Positions 16,479-25,634 of a DNA stretch of 64,000 nt are shown in pieces. How positions within the stretch are numbered: position 1 is the first letter of the stretch; each line of letters opens with the position of its first letter. The notes beneath the pieces were generated by a model. It saw only the letters and a program-made list of their open reading frames with translations. It was not told the DNA's origin and did no database searches. Origin of the DNA: Alphaproteobacteria bacterium. Its GTDB lineage: Bacteria > Pseudomonadota > Alphaproteobacteria > Caulobacterales > Maricaulaceae. The position numbers and the translations under genes are program-made. The stretch covers positions 930,001 through 994,000 of the forward strand of contig JANSXV010000001.1 in the NCBI GenBank assembly GCA_024742735.1, written 5' to 3'.

Positions 16479-19037
16479 TTGTCCTTCATGATTCGAACCC
16501 GCGACGCGTCCGGCGGCCGAGCGCGCCGCGCCCGGAGCGGCCAAGGCGTTGATGCGCCTCGGCCCCGCGCCGCCGCTGCGCGCTCCGTGACGCTTGCGGT
16601 TCTGGCCTTCTCGCTGGTGTTCGGCTGCGTCATCGCCCTGAAGCTGAATCAGGAGCGCGCGGCCATTCTGTCTGAAGCTGAAGCCGAGCGCGCGCGCACG
16701 GCCGCCTTCCTGTCCGAGCGCGTGTCGTCCAGCGTCGCAGAGGTGAGCGCCGCGCTGTCCATGATCGCCGGACAGATGGAGGCTCTGCCCCCACCCCAGC
16801 GCGAAGCCGCCGCACGCGCCGCGCTGGAGCGCCTGGCCGGACGCAGCCTTGTTCCGGCCGCCGCGCTGTTCATTCCGGACGCAGAGGCGGTCTTTGTCGG
16901 CGCAGGCGACGCCGCCGCGCTGAGACTGGCTGCTGGTGAAGCGCTGGAGACCGGCTCGGCGGTCAGACCGGGAGAGGCTTTTCCGCTCACGCTCGCCGTG
17001 CCGGCGCCTTTGAACGACGGGACTGTGGGTGCGCTGGTCGCGGCCCTCGATCCGCAGGTGCTGCTGCCTGAGCGCCCGGCGGGCGAAGCTGCGCTTCTGA
17101 CAAGCGCGGACGGCTATCTCCTTGCAATTGCGCCTGCTCAGACCGTGACCGGCGCGCCGCGTGCCGCTGAGCGGCTGGGCCTCGATCCCCTAACCGTGTC
17201 GCGAACCGCCGAGAACGGCGGGGTTCTGTCCGGCGCGCAGCATGGCGCCCGCGAGCTTCTTCTGGGCGCCGCCGCGGTCGCCGGCGCGCCGATCCATGCG
17301 CTGAGCCTCGGGCCGGACGGGCTTAACCAGGCCGCCTGGCGCAGCACGCTGATCTTTCACTTCCTGCTGTTCATCGCACCGCTCGGCACGGCGGTCGCCC
17401 TGTCGATCCGCCTGCGCCGGGAGACCGACAGGCTCGATGCGACCGAAGCGCGCTTGCGTGACTCCGAGAGCCGGCTGCGTCTGGCCATTGAAAGCGCGCG
17501 ATGCGGTGTGTGGGACTGGGATCTGGAGACCGATGACGTCGTCCTGACCGACAGCTTCGCCCAGCTGATCGGACGCCCCTCCGGCGAGGTCATGACCGGG
17601 CCGGAGCTCTTGCTCCTGCTTCGCGACGAGGACCGCGCCCGGGTGCGCGCCTCCCTGCGCAGCGCGGCGCAGAACCAGGACGTGGATCTGGAGGTGCGCG
17701 CCGCCGGCATCGCGGTCTGGCTGCAGTTGCGCGGCCGGGTCATGGCGGGGACGCGCCGCATCGTGGGCGTCGCCATCGACATCACAGAGCGCAAGGGCGC
17801 CCAGGCCCGGGTCGCGGCGGCGGAAAGCCGGCTGCGCGCCGCCCTGGAATCCATGACCGAAAGCTTCGTGCTCTGGGACTCCCGGGGCCGGCTGATCCTG
17901 TGGAACCGCAAGTTCCGCGACTTCTTCGGCTTCGGCGACGACGCGCTGAAGCCTGGCATGAGCTACGCCGCTGTGGAATCCGGCGCGGCCCGCTCGGTCA
18001 GGCACAGCCACGGCGAAGCTGGATCAGACGCCTATGACCTGGAGCTCGCCGACGGGCGGTGGGTGCGCTACTCCGAACGCCGCACCGCCGATGGCGGCCT
18101 GGTGAGCGTGGGCGCGGACATCACCGCCCTGAAAAGCCAGGAAGCGGCCCTGCGTGAGAACGACCGCGAGATGCGCCGCACCGTTGAGAATCTGCGCCGC
18201 TCCCAGGAGCGGGTTCAGGAGCTGGCGGAGAATTACGAGCAGGAGAAGATCCGCGCGGAGGAGGCCAACCGCTCCAAGTCCGAATTCCTGGCCAACATGT
18301 CCCACGAGCTGCGCACGCCGCTCAACGCGATCAACGGCTTCTCCGAGATCATGCAGGGCGAGATGTTCGGCCCGCTCGGCCATGAGCGCTACAAGGACTA
18401 TGTCGCCGACATTCTCAGCTCCGGCCAGCACCTCCTGTCCCTGATCAACGACATTCTGGACATGTCCAAGATCGAGGCCGGCAAGATGCAGCTGCAGCCT
18501 GAACCGCTCGACCCCGGTCAGCTGATCGAGCAATGCGTGCGCATCATGCGCGCCCGCGCCGAGGAGAAGCAGATTGCGCTGAGCGTGGAAGGCGACACCC
18601 TGCCCGAAATCGAAGCCGACCCGCGCGCCCTCAAGCAGGTTCTGCTGAACCTCATGAGCAACGCCGTGAAGTTCACGCCCGAGGCGGGCAAGGTCGTGGT
18701 TCGCACCTTCGATGCGGCCGACGGCATCGTCATGCAGGTCGCCGACAGCGGGATCGGCATTTCAGAGGAAGACCTGCCCCGGGTCGGGCGCCCGTTCGAG
18801 CAGATCGAGAACCAGCATTCCAAGAAGCACCAGGGCTCAGGCCTGGGCCTCGCCCTGTCGAAATCCCTGATCGAGCTGCACGGCGGCACGCTGCGCATCG
18901 ACTCGGTTCTGGGCAAAGGCACGACCGTGTCCTTCTCCCTTCCCGCCACGGCGATCATCCGGCGTGATGACGAGGCTCGGGAAGAGCCCGGCGCCGAAAC
19001 CGAGCCCCTCGAAAGCGAGAGCGCCTCAGCGCCCTGA
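16479..19037 (+). CDS. pleC: PleC-type membrane sensor histidine kinase/phosphatase
   Basis: In Caulobacter PleC sits at a cell pole and controls DivK and the CtrA pathway governing motility, stalk formation and cell fate. 852 aa, close to PleC length. Hydrophobic spans near residues 37-55 and 290-310 flank a periplasmic sensor region. A PAS domain lies at about 335-445 and a second at about 450-550, then a coiled coil (ENYEQEKIRAEEANRSKSEF). The H-box is NMSHELRTPLNAINGFSEIM (His about 610), and the ATPase has N box NLMSNAVKFTPE, DSGIGIS and GSGLGLALS. The segment GEMFGPLGHERYKDYVADI is typical of PleC-family kinases. No receiver domain. The C-terminus overlaps the convergent Spy-like gene by 12 bp. 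Confidence 0.75.
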   Translation: MSFMIRTRDASGGRARRARSGQGVDAPRPRAAAARSVTLAVLAFSLVFGCVIALKLNQERAAILSEAEAERARTAAFLSERVSSSVAEVSAALSMIAGQMEALPPPQREAAARAALERLAGRSLVPAAALFIPDAEAVFVGAGDAAALRLAAGEALETGSAVRPGEAFPLTLAVPAPLNDGTVGALVAALDPQVLLPERPAGEAALLTSADGYLLAIAPAQTVTGAPRAAERLGLDPLTVSRTAENGGVLSGAQHGARELLLGAAAVAGAPIHALSLGPDGLNQAAWRSTLIFHFLLFIAPLGTAVALSIRLRRETDRLDATEARLRDSESRLRLAIESARCGVWDWDLETDDVVLTDSFAQLIGRPSGEVMTGPELLLLLRDEDRARVRASLRSAAQNQDVDLEVRAAGIAVWLQLRGRVMAGTRRIVGVAIDITERKGAQARVAAAESRLRAALESMTESFVLWDSRGRLILWNRKFRDFFGFGDDALKPGMSYAAVESGAARSVRHSHGEAGSDAYDLELADGRWVRYSERRTADGGLVSVGADITALKSQEAALRENDREMRRTVENLRRSQERVQELAENYEQEKIRAEEANRSKSEFLANMSHELRTPLNAINGFSEIMQGEMFGPLGHERYKDYVADILSSGQHLLSLINDILDMSKIEAGKMQLQPEPLDPGQLIEQCVRIMRARAEEKQIALSVEGDTLPEIEADPRALKQVLLNLMSNAVKFTPEAGKVVVRTFDAADGIVMQVADSGIGISEEDLPRVGRPFEQIENQHSKKHQGSGLGLALSKSLIELHGGTLRIDSVLGKGTTVSFSLPATAIIRRDDEAREEPGAETEPLESESASAP

Positions 19038-19532
19038 CGATCCCCCCGGGGCCGGCCGGGGCCGGCGCCCGTCACCTCGTTCCCGAGGCGCACGCAAGGC
19101 CGCGCCAAGCGCAGCGCGGCGCTCCTCCTCGCTCAGATCTGCGGCGATATCGAGGATCAGCCCTTCGGTGCGCGTCTCTATGGCGGCGCGGGCGGCGCGA
19201 ACTTCAGCCAGGGCCTCCGCCGCTGCTTCGGGGTCGAACGGTTCGGCGTTGAGCACCTGATAGGCCTCCATGCGCGCCCTGCCAGCCGACCGGAAATCAT
19301 CGCGCAGGGCGCGGCGCTCGGCCATGGCCCGCCGGCGAGCGTCCGCCCGCGCCTCCTCAGGCAACGCCTGAATGAAGGCGCGCACGTCAAAGCCGCGCCC
19401 TGGGCCCTCCCCGGCTGACGGCGCAGACGGAGCCTCCGGCGCGAACCAGCTGCGCGCACCCGCGCCGATCAGAACGCCGTTGACCAGCACGGAGACCAGC
19501 AGCAACACGATCCAGATATTGACCCGGCTCAT
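19026..19532 (-). CDS. Periplasmic Spy/CpxP-like or heavy-metal-sensor-type protein
   Basis: 168 aa with an N-terminal membrane anchor (IWIVLLLVSVLVNGVLIGAGA). The rest is all-helical and very Ala/Arg/Glu-rich, with FIQALPEEARADARRRAMAERRALRDDFRSAGRARMEAY. This resembles the LTxxQ-less Spy/CpxP/CnrX-type helical hairpin that senses misfolded protein or metal at the membrane. The C-terminus is a basic Gly/Pro tail. It is the last gene of the sigma/anti-sigma run, overlapping the anti-sigma gene by 4 bp, which suggests a sensing role in the same circuit. Confidence 0.65.
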   Translation of the reverse strand: MSRVNIWIVLLLVSVLVNGVLIGAGARSWFAPEAPSAPSAGEGPGRGFDVRAFIQALPEEARADARRRAMAERRALRDDFRSAGRARMEAYQVLNAEPFDPEAAAEALAEVRAARAAIETRTEGLILDIAADLSEEERRAALGAALRAPRERGDGRRPRPAPGGSSGR

Positions 19533-19957
19533 CGGGCGTCCTCCTGAGTGATGGCGTCAAGCCCGTCCGCGCTCTCCAGCGCGCCGAAGGCTTGCGCCGA
19601 GACCAGATCGGCATACGGATCCGCGCCAGGCGCTGCGATCCAGCCCGCCCCGGCGCCGACCATCAGGGCGAACGCCGCAGCGATGCCTGCCCAGCGCGGT
19701 ACGGGCTGGGGCGACGCGGCAGGCTCAGCGATGGGTGCGCTCGCCAGAACAGCCTCTTCCAGGGACGGGCTCACCCCCGCGCCGCCGGCACAGGCCAGCA
19801 GCTGATCCAGAGCCGCGGCATCAGCGAGGGTCGACGCCGCCTCTTCCGGATGCTCCGCGAGGAAGGCCGCCGCCGCATCACGCTCGGCCTCAGGCCAGCG
19901 GGCGAGATCGCCGCCATAGGCCTCGGTCAGCGCCTTGAACCGGGTTTCATCCATCAT
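19529..19957 (-). CDS. Putative anti-sigma factor, single membrane span
   Basis: 142 aa. The cytoplasmic N-terminus begins MMDETRFKALTEAYGGDLARWPEAERDAA, a pattern seen in small anti-sigma-like proteins beside ECF sigma genes. It is followed by one hydrophobic segment (WAGIAAAFALMVGAGAGWIAA, about residues 88-108) and a short periplasmic tail. No zinc-binding HxxxCxxC is present, so it is not a ZAS-type anti-sigma. Assignment rests on position (4-bp overlaps on both sides) and topology. Confidence 0.65.
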   Translation of the reverse strand: MMDETRFKALTEAYGGDLARWPEAERDAAAAFLAEHPEEAASTLADAAALDQLLACAGGAGVSPSLEEAVLASAPIAEPAASPQPVPRWAGIAAAFALMVGAGAGWIAAPGADPYADLVSAQAFGALESADGLDAITQEDAR

Positions 19958-20592
19958 GCCTGACCTCCATGGCCTTCGCTCAGACCGTCCAGCAAAGCGC
20001 CGTGCTCTTCAGCCAGCGCGGTCTTCAACGTCCGGCGCGCTCGCGCCAGAAGGCTCTCCAGCGCGTCCACGCTGACGCCCAGAATTTCGGCCGCCTCGAT
20101 ATTGGTGTGATCGCGCAGAGCGCAAAGCTCAAGTGCGGCGGCCTGGCGCGGCGGCAGCGCGTCGACCGCGGCGCGCACGCGCGCCGCGCTGTCCTTCGCC
20201 GCCAGCACCGCGTCCGCGCGCGGCGCTTCGTCGGCGCGCTCCGGCATGGCCTCATCCAGCAGGACTTCGCCGCGCTTCCTTAGCCGGTCATAGCAGGCGT
20301 TCGCCGCGATCTTCCCCGTCCAGGCCTCCAGCCGGGCCCGCTCCGGATCGTAGGTGTGGATGGAGCGCCAGACCTTCACAAAGGTCTCCTGGGCCACATC
20401 CTCGGCCTCAACAGAATCTTTCAGCAGGCGGCGCGCAATACCGTGCACGACGGGCAGGCAGCGCCGCGTCAGCGCGGCGACCGCGCCCCGCTCGCCGCGG
20501 GCGACGCCGTCAGCGAGAGCGCGGTCGCCGGCCAGCGGCCTGTCACGCGTCGGCCGAGGGGAACCGGAAATGACGCGTAGGACAGGCCGCAT
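19954..20592 (-). CDS. ECF-type RNA polymerase sigma factor
   Basis: 212 aa. Sigma region 2: GAVAALTRRCLPVVHGIARRLL then DSVEAEDVAQETFVKVWRSIHTYDPERARLEAWTGKIAANACYDRLRKR. Region 4 begins VDALPPRQAAALELCALRDHTNIEAAEILGVSVDALESLLARARRTLK, a helix-turn-helix. It presumably directs an envelope-stress or metal-responsive regulon and is held by the anti-sigma encoded immediately downstream. Lies 16 bp downstream of the EF-hand gene, probably in one transcript. Confidence 0.88.
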   Translation of the reverse strand: MRPVLRVISGSPRPTRDRPLAGDRALADGVARGERGAVAALTRRCLPVVHGIARRLLKDSVEAEDVAQETFVKVWRSIHTYDPERARLEAWTGKIAANACYDRLRKRGEVLLDEAMPERADEAPRADAVLAAKDSAARVRAAVDALPPRQAAALELCALRDHTNIEAAEILGVSVDALESLLARARRTLKTALAEEHGALLDGLSEGHGGQA

Positions 20593-20608
20593 GCCTCACA
20601 CTTCCTGA

Positions 20609-21151
20609 TCAGTCCCGCCACCACTGCATGGCTTCACGGCGGGCGCCGCGGCGCTCGCTGCGGCCTTCGATCGCCGCATCGATCTCATCAGGGCTCACTG
20701 CGTCATCTCCATTGGCGTCGAGCCGGTCGAACAGGTGCAGCTCACGGCCCAGGAACTCGGCGCGGGAGATGCGGCCGTCGCCGTCGGCGTCAATGTCCTC
20801 GCGATGCTCGCCGGCGCGCGGCGCGAATCTGCGCCGGCCCTCTGCGCCGTCCGGGCGCATCGCGGCCAGACGCTGGCGTGTGGGCGAAGCGTCAGCCTGG
20901 TCCAGATAGCCGTCGCCATTGCGGTCTCGGAAGGCGAATTCCTCGCTCTGCAGGCGTTCCACTTCGGCGCGGGTGACGGTGTTGTTCCCGTCATAATCGG
21001 CCGCGCCCAGCATCATCAGCGCCATTCCGGCGCGGCGTTGCTCGCCGTCGCCATGGGGGCCGTGGTGGCCCCGCGGCCCGTGCTGGGCGGCGGCGACGCC
21101 GGTGAAGATCAGGGCCGAAGCTGCGGCGGTGAACACGATCATCTTCTTCAT
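20609..21151 (-). CDS. Secreted EF-hand calcium-binding protein
   Basis: 180 aa with a signal peptide (IVFTAAASALIFTGVAAAQ). Four EF-hand-type loops: DYDGNNTVTRAEV, DRNGDGYLDQADA, DADGDGRISRAEF and DANGDDAVSPDEI, each with the DxDxDG-like ligand pattern. The His/Gly-rich start of the mature chain (HGPRGHHGPHGDGE) could bind transition metals. First gene of the sigma/anti-sigma/Spy-like run, so it may feed a calcium or metal signal to that system, or be one of its targets. Confidence 0.85.
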   Translation of the reverse strand: MKKMIVFTAAASALIFTGVAAAQHGPRGHHGPHGDGEQRRAGMALMMLGAADYDGNNTVTRAEVERLQSEEFAFRDRNGDGYLDQADASPTRQRLAAMRPDGAEGRRRFAPRAGEHREDIDADGDGRISRAEFLGRELHLFDRLDANGDDAVSPDEIDAAIEGRSERRGARREAMQWWRD

Positions 21152-21215
21152 CAGACCAACTCCTCAAGTCAGGGTCAGGCCGCACGCTGCGGCCCGTCTC
21201 ACCCCCTGACCTCAC

Positions 21216-24122
21216 CTACGTCCCGGCGCCGCGCGATCCGTCGCGGCTTGCTGCAACATCTCCCACATGTCCCACATGGCGCTGGAACAGGCCGCGCACC
21301 ACGTCGGCGCGCGAGGCCAGGTGCTGCTCCAGCTCGCTGAGATCATTGAGATTCAGCGCCGCACACAGGCGTGCTGCGAAGGGCACGCTGGCGCGCTCGG
21401 GATCGAACCCGCCGCCATGGGCGGCGCGCATCAGCTGGGTCAGCGCGGCGTAATCTTCGCAGATCAGCGCCAGAATATCAGCGTCAGCGGCAGGAAGGTC
21501 GCCACGCTCGGCCAGGCCTTGAAGCGCATGAATCGTATTCGGGGAGACGGCTTCGCGGGCTGTCAGCTGGGCGGTCTGGGCGATGAATTCGATCTCCATC
21601 AGCCCGCCATCGCGCAGCTTCAGATCCCAGGGCGACTTCGCCGGTTTGTCGCGCAGCAGCCGCAGGCGCATGTCGCAGGCGTCGGCCCGGATCGTTTCCG
21701 TCTCGACCGGGCGTGCGATCGCTTCGGCCAGTGCGGCCTCCACCTCGCCCTGAAGGCCCTTGTCGGCGACCACCCGTCCCCGGGTGAGCGCCATCCGCTC
21801 CCATGTCCACGCCTCGCCGCTGTCGTAATACTCATGGAAGCGCGACAGGCGCACCGCGATCGGCCCCGCCGAGCCGGAGGGGCGCAACGCCATGTCCACG
21901 GGATAGAGCTCGCCTTCCTCGGTGGGCGTGGATAACGCCGTGACCAGGCGCTGGGCGAAGCGGACGAACCAGGCTTCGGCGGACAGGGGCCGGTCGCCGT
22001 CGGACTGGGGCGCATCGGCCTCATAGACCAGCATCAGATCGAGATCGGAATCCGCTGACAGCTCGCGCCCGCCCAGCTTGCCAAGACCCAGCACCGCCCA
22101 GCGCCCGGGCGCCGGACCATGGCGGCGCGCGACTTCAGCTTCAGCCGCCCTCGCCATCTGCTCGATGGCGGCGTCTGCAAGCAGGGCGAACGCCCGGCCA
22201 GCCTCGCTGGCTGTCGCGCGCGCCAGCAGCAGCTGGGCCCCGATGCGCAGACGCTCCTCCATGGCCAGGCGCCGCGCCGCGTTGAGGGCATCTTCGAAGG
22301 GCTGATCGGCGACTCCCGCGAAGCGTTCGCGCTGACGATCTTCAGCGTCCTCACGCAGCGGAGCCGCGAAGGCGGGATCGAGCATCACATCCATGAGCGC
22401 CGGCCGGCGCGCCAGAATTTCCGCCAGACGCGGAGCGAGGCCCAGAATCGCGATCAGTTCGCGGGCGAGCGCGGGCTGGTTGATCAGAAGGCTCAGCGGC
22501 TGGACCCCGCTGGGAAGGCCTTCAAAGAATGCTGCAAAACGCGCGAACGCCGCGTCCGGGTCTCCACTGGCCGCGAGCCCTTCCACCAGGCGCGGCGCGA
22601 AGCGGGAGAACAGGGCGCGCGCCCGCTCGGTCCGGGCGGCCCTCGCCTTGCCCGCCGCCCAGCCCGCCAGCCGCGCCCAGACCCGGTCCGGGTCGGAGAA
22701 CCCATAAGCCTCAAGCGTGGCGCGCGTGTCCGGCGTCGGCTCGACACCGGTCAGCACCAGGCTGCCCTGCTCGGTCGCCAGGCTCTCCCCGTCCTCGAAC
22801 TGATCGGTGAAGCGCGCGTGTACATCTGCGAGCAGCGCTGTCAGGTCAGAGTCGAACCGCGCGAGATCATTCTCGCCCGCCAGAGCGGCGAGCCGGGCGC
22901 GCACGCCGTCATCCTTCGGAACAGTCTGGGTCTGCTCGTCCTCGAGCATCTGGATGCGGTGCTCCAGATTGCGCAGCCGGCGATAGGCCGCCGACAGGGC
23001 CTCGGCGTCGTCGCGGCTGATCAGCTGCTCGCCAGCCAGAGTCTCCAGCGCCTGAAGCGTGCCGGGCGGCCTCAAGGCCGGACGGCGTCCGCCGAAGACC
23101 AGCTGGAGAACCTGGGCGTAGAACTCGATCTCCCGGATGCCGCCCCGGCCCAGCTTCAGGTCATGGCCGCCGGCGAGCACTTTCGAGCGCTTGCCGACGG
23201 CCTGGATCTGCTTGGCCAGCGCGCGGATATCGTCCACGGCGGCATAGTCCAGCGCCCGGCGCCAGATGAAAGGCTGAAGATCTTTCAGGAAGGCTTCGCC
23301 AGCCTTGCGATCGCCCGCGCAGACGCGCGCCTTGGCGTAGGCCGCGCGCTCCCAGTTCTGACCGACCGCTTCGAAATAGTGGCGGGCCATCTCCGCATTG
23401 ACCGCCAACGGTGTGGAGGACGGGTCGGGGCGAAGGCGCAGATCAATGCGGAAGACATAACCGTCCGCCGTGATCTCGTTGAGCAGGTGGACCATGCGCT
23501 TGATCAGCCGGTCCAGCGCGCGCACGGGGTCCTTGCCGGGCGGCGGCGTGGTGTGTTCCGGCTCCCAGAACACGGCCAGATCGACGTCGGAGGAATAGTT
23601 CAGGCTGCGCTGGCCGTGCTTGCCCAGGGTCAGGACGAACAGGCCGGGGATCGGGTCATCGGGATCATCGATCTCCAGCCCCGCCAGCCGGACCGCCGCC
23701 TCCAGGCTCGCCTGCACGGCGGCGTCGGCGAAGTCGGAGATGGCGAGGACCGTCTGGTCCAGGCTGAACGCTCCGGCGAGGTCGGCCAGGGCTGTGGTGA
23801 GATGCAGATCCGCCTTGGCCTTGCGCAGCGCCGCCATGATGGCGGCCTCATCGTCCAGCCGCCCAGCCTCGCGCGCCGCAGCACAGGCGTCGGCGATCAC
23901 CGCCTCCGGCGAGGTGGCGGCCAGGTGCTGCAGCGTCTCGCGCCGCCGGGCGGCGAGCCGGCCCAGATAGGGCGCCGCGGCGAAGACCGCGTCCAGGAAC
24001 GCCGCCCCCTCGCCCCAGGGCTCGTAAGCGCCAGCGCCAACGCGCTCGCGCACCCGCCTCGCCCGCGCGGAGTCGGTCAGGGGAAGCGTCGTGAGGATGC
24101 GATCTGGCAGGGCAGCGGACAT
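21216..24122 (-). CDS. glnE: Bifunctional glutamine synthetase adenylyltransferase / adenylyl-removing enzyme
   Basis: Adds and removes AMP on glutamine synthetase under control of PII, setting nitrogen assimilation. 968 aa, full length. The N-terminal nucleotidyltransferase core (adenylyl-removing half) has YSSDVDLAVFWE near residue 174; the C-terminal core (adenylyltransferase half) has LSADSDLDLMLVYE near residue 692. Both carry paired catalytic aspartates. The conserved helical linkers REIEFYAQVLQL and LMEIEFIAQTAQL are present. Last gene of the degP-regulator-kinase-glnE run, 41 bp after the kinase gene. Confidence 0.95.
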   Translation of the reverse strand: MSAALPDRILTTLPLTDSARARRVRERVGAGAYEPWGEGAAFLDAVFAAAPYLGRLAARRRETLQHLAATSPEAVIADACAAAREAGRLDDEAAIMAALRKAKADLHLTTALADLAGAFSLDQTVLAISDFADAAVQASLEAAVRLAGLEIDDPDDPIPGLFVLTLGKHGQRSLNYSSDVDLAVFWEPEHTTPPPGKDPVRALDRLIKRMVHLLNEITADGYVFRIDLRLRPDPSSTPLAVNAEMARHYFEAVGQNWERAAYAKARVCAGDRKAGEAFLKDLQPFIWRRALDYAAVDDIRALAKQIQAVGKRSKVLAGGHDLKLGRGGIREIEFYAQVLQLVFGGRRPALRPPGTLQALETLAGEQLISRDDAEALSAAYRRLRNLEHRIQMLEDEQTQTVPKDDGVRARLAALAGENDLARFDSDLTALLADVHARFTDQFEDGESLATEQGSLVLTGVEPTPDTRATLEAYGFSDPDRVWARLAGWAAGKARAARTERARALFSRFAPRLVEGLAASGDPDAAFARFAAFFEGLPSGVQPLSLLINQPALARELIAILGLAPRLAEILARRPALMDVMLDPAFAAPLREDAEDRQRERFAGVADQPFEDALNAARRLAMEERLRIGAQLLLARATASEAGRAFALLADAAIEQMARAAEAEVARRHGPAPGRWAVLGLGKLGGRELSADSDLDLMLVYEADAPQSDGDRPLSAEAWFVRFAQRLVTALSTPTEEGELYPVDMALRPSGSAGPIAVRLSRFHEYYDSGEAWTWERMALTRGRVVADKGLQGEVEAALAEAIARPVETETIRADACDMRLRLLRDKPAKSPWDLKLRDGGLMEIEFIAQTAQLTAREAVSPNTIHALQGLAERGDLPAADADILALICEDYAALTQLMRAAHGGGFDPERASVPFAARLCAALNLNDLSELEQHLASRADVVRGLFQRHVGHVGDVAASRDGSRGAGT

Positions 24123-24163
24123 GGCGGAAGGCTAGCGGTGTGAGGAGGGACTGGCGAGCAACC

Positions 24164-25603
24164 TTACCGCCCCTTCGCAAAGCACAGAGCGATCCTGAGG
24201 CCAGGGCCGTGACCTCCTTGAGCGACGCCGGGGCCGTCATCGAGGGTCAGGCGTGCGCCGTGGACTTCGGCGATGGCCTGCACCAGCGACAGGCCGAGGC
24301 CGACGCCGGGCAAGGTGCGGCTTTTCTCAAGGCGCACGAAACGCTCCAGCACACGGCCGCGCTCATTGGCCGGTATCCCCGGGCCGGTGTCGGTGATGGA
24401 AATCTCCACCTCGCCGGCGCTGGTCTTGCGCCCGCGCAGCATGACCGCCCCGCCTTCGGGCGTGTATTTGATGGCGTTGTCGAGGAGATTGGCGACGGCC
24501 TGGGCCAGCAGCTCGCGGTCGCCCTGCACCGACAGGCCGGCGGGACAGTCGCTGTCGAACTCCAGGCCCTGATCTTCGCAGACCGGCTCATAGAGCTCGG
24601 CCACGTCGGCGAGCAGCTCGGTCAGGTCGACGGTTTCGAAGGCGCTGCGGCGCTCGCCGGCTTCCAGACGAGAGAGCGAAAGAACAGCGTTGAAGGTCTT
24701 GATGAGATCGTCTACGTCAGCGACGGCCTGCTCCAGCGCAGCTTCCCGGTCGGCGAGGTCGCCCGCTTCCACGATGGCGGACTCAAGCCGGCCGCGCATA
24801 CGCGTGAGCGGCAGGCGCAAGTCATGGGCGATCGAATCTCCGGCCGTTCGCATCCGCTGCATCAGGTGTTCGACCCGGTCGAGCATGGCGTTGAAATTGG
24901 CGGACAGCTCATCGAGTTCGTCTCCGGAGAAGGTGCGCGGCGCACGCGTCTCCAGGCGTCCGGCCATGACGGTGCGCGCGGCGGCGTTGATCGTCTCCAG
25001 CCGCCGGGCGAAGCGCCGGCTGACCACCGCCCCGGAGATGATCCCCAGCGCCAGCGAGAGGCCTGAGGCCAGAAGCACGGCGTTCAACGTCTCGCCGACG
25101 AAGCGGGCCTCCTCCTCCATGTCGATGCCGACGAAGAGCTGGTTCTGCCCGCCCAGCGGCACGATCCGCCCGCGCGCATCGCGCCCCTCTTCCGCGCCGC
25201 CGAAGCCTTCGGCCGGCGCGCGGTCATAGACGAAGCGCACACGCCCTTCTTCATCGGGCGGAGCCGATGGAAGCGCGGAGATGTTGCCGGAGATACGCCG
25301 GCTCTCGGCGTCCAGCAGGAGGTAGAGAAACTCGCCCCCGCCCACCGAGCGCTGCACGATATAGCGGTTCGCCGCCTGGGTTCCGCCGGCCTGGAAGCGC
25401 GCCTCGACGCGCGTAATCTCTTCGCTGATCGCCGCGTCGGCCCGGCGCATGGCCTGACCGACGGATGCGGCGTAGACCAGCGTCAGGATCACGAAGCTCG
25501 ACAAGGCGAAGAGCGCCGCTGACAGCAGCGTCAGGCGGAAGGCCGTCGTCTTCAGGAACGGCGGCAGTCGCCGGCGCGCCGGGGTCTGGCGGGTCTCGCT
25601 CAC
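24164..25603 (-). CDS. Membrane sensor histidine kinase (partner of the adjacent OmpR-type regulator)
   Basis: 479 aa. First span near residues 25-50 (LTLLSAALFALSSFVILTLVYA), periplasmic domain to about 175, second span with LASGLSLALGIISGAVV, then HAMP (RRFARRLETINAAARTVMAGRLE). The H-box is SIAHDLRLPLTRMRGRLE, and the ATPase shows LLDNAIKYTPEGGAV, DTGPGIP and GVGLGLSL. Encoded 31 bp after its regulator. The order degP-regulator-kinase-glnE is familiar from rhizobia and other alphaproteobacteria, which suggests an envelope-stress circuit. Confidence 0.88.
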   Translation of the reverse strand: MSETRQTPARRRLPPFLKTTAFRLTLLSAALFALSSFVILTLVYAASVGQAMRRADAAISEEITRVEARFQAGGTQAANRYIVQRSVGGGEFLYLLLDAESRRISGNISALPSAPPDEEGRVRFVYDRAPAEGFGGAEEGRDARGRIVPLGGQNQLFVGIDMEEEARFVGETLNAVLLASGLSLALGIISGAVVSRRFARRLETINAAARTVMAGRLETRAPRTFSGDELDELSANFNAMLDRVEHLMQRMRTAGDSIAHDLRLPLTRMRGRLESAIVEAGDLADREAALEQAVADVDDLIKTFNAVLSLSRLEAGERRSAFETVDLTELLADVAELYEPVCEDQGLEFDSDCPAGLSVQGDRELLAQAVANLLDNAIKYTPEGGAVMLRGRKTSAGEVEISITDTGPGIPANERGRVLERFVRLEKSRTLPGVGLGLSLVQAIAEVHGARLTLDDGPGVAQGGHGPGLRIALCFAKGR

Positions 25604-25634
25604 TCAGGCGCTCCGGGTCAGCGTCGGTCAGGCG

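Noticed and set aside
22119-24143. Plus-strand ORF of 674 aa opposite glnE
   Set aside because: Shadow frame: composition is Arg/Gln/Gly/Ala-rich with no domain, while the opposite strand encodes a full-length GlnE with all motifs.
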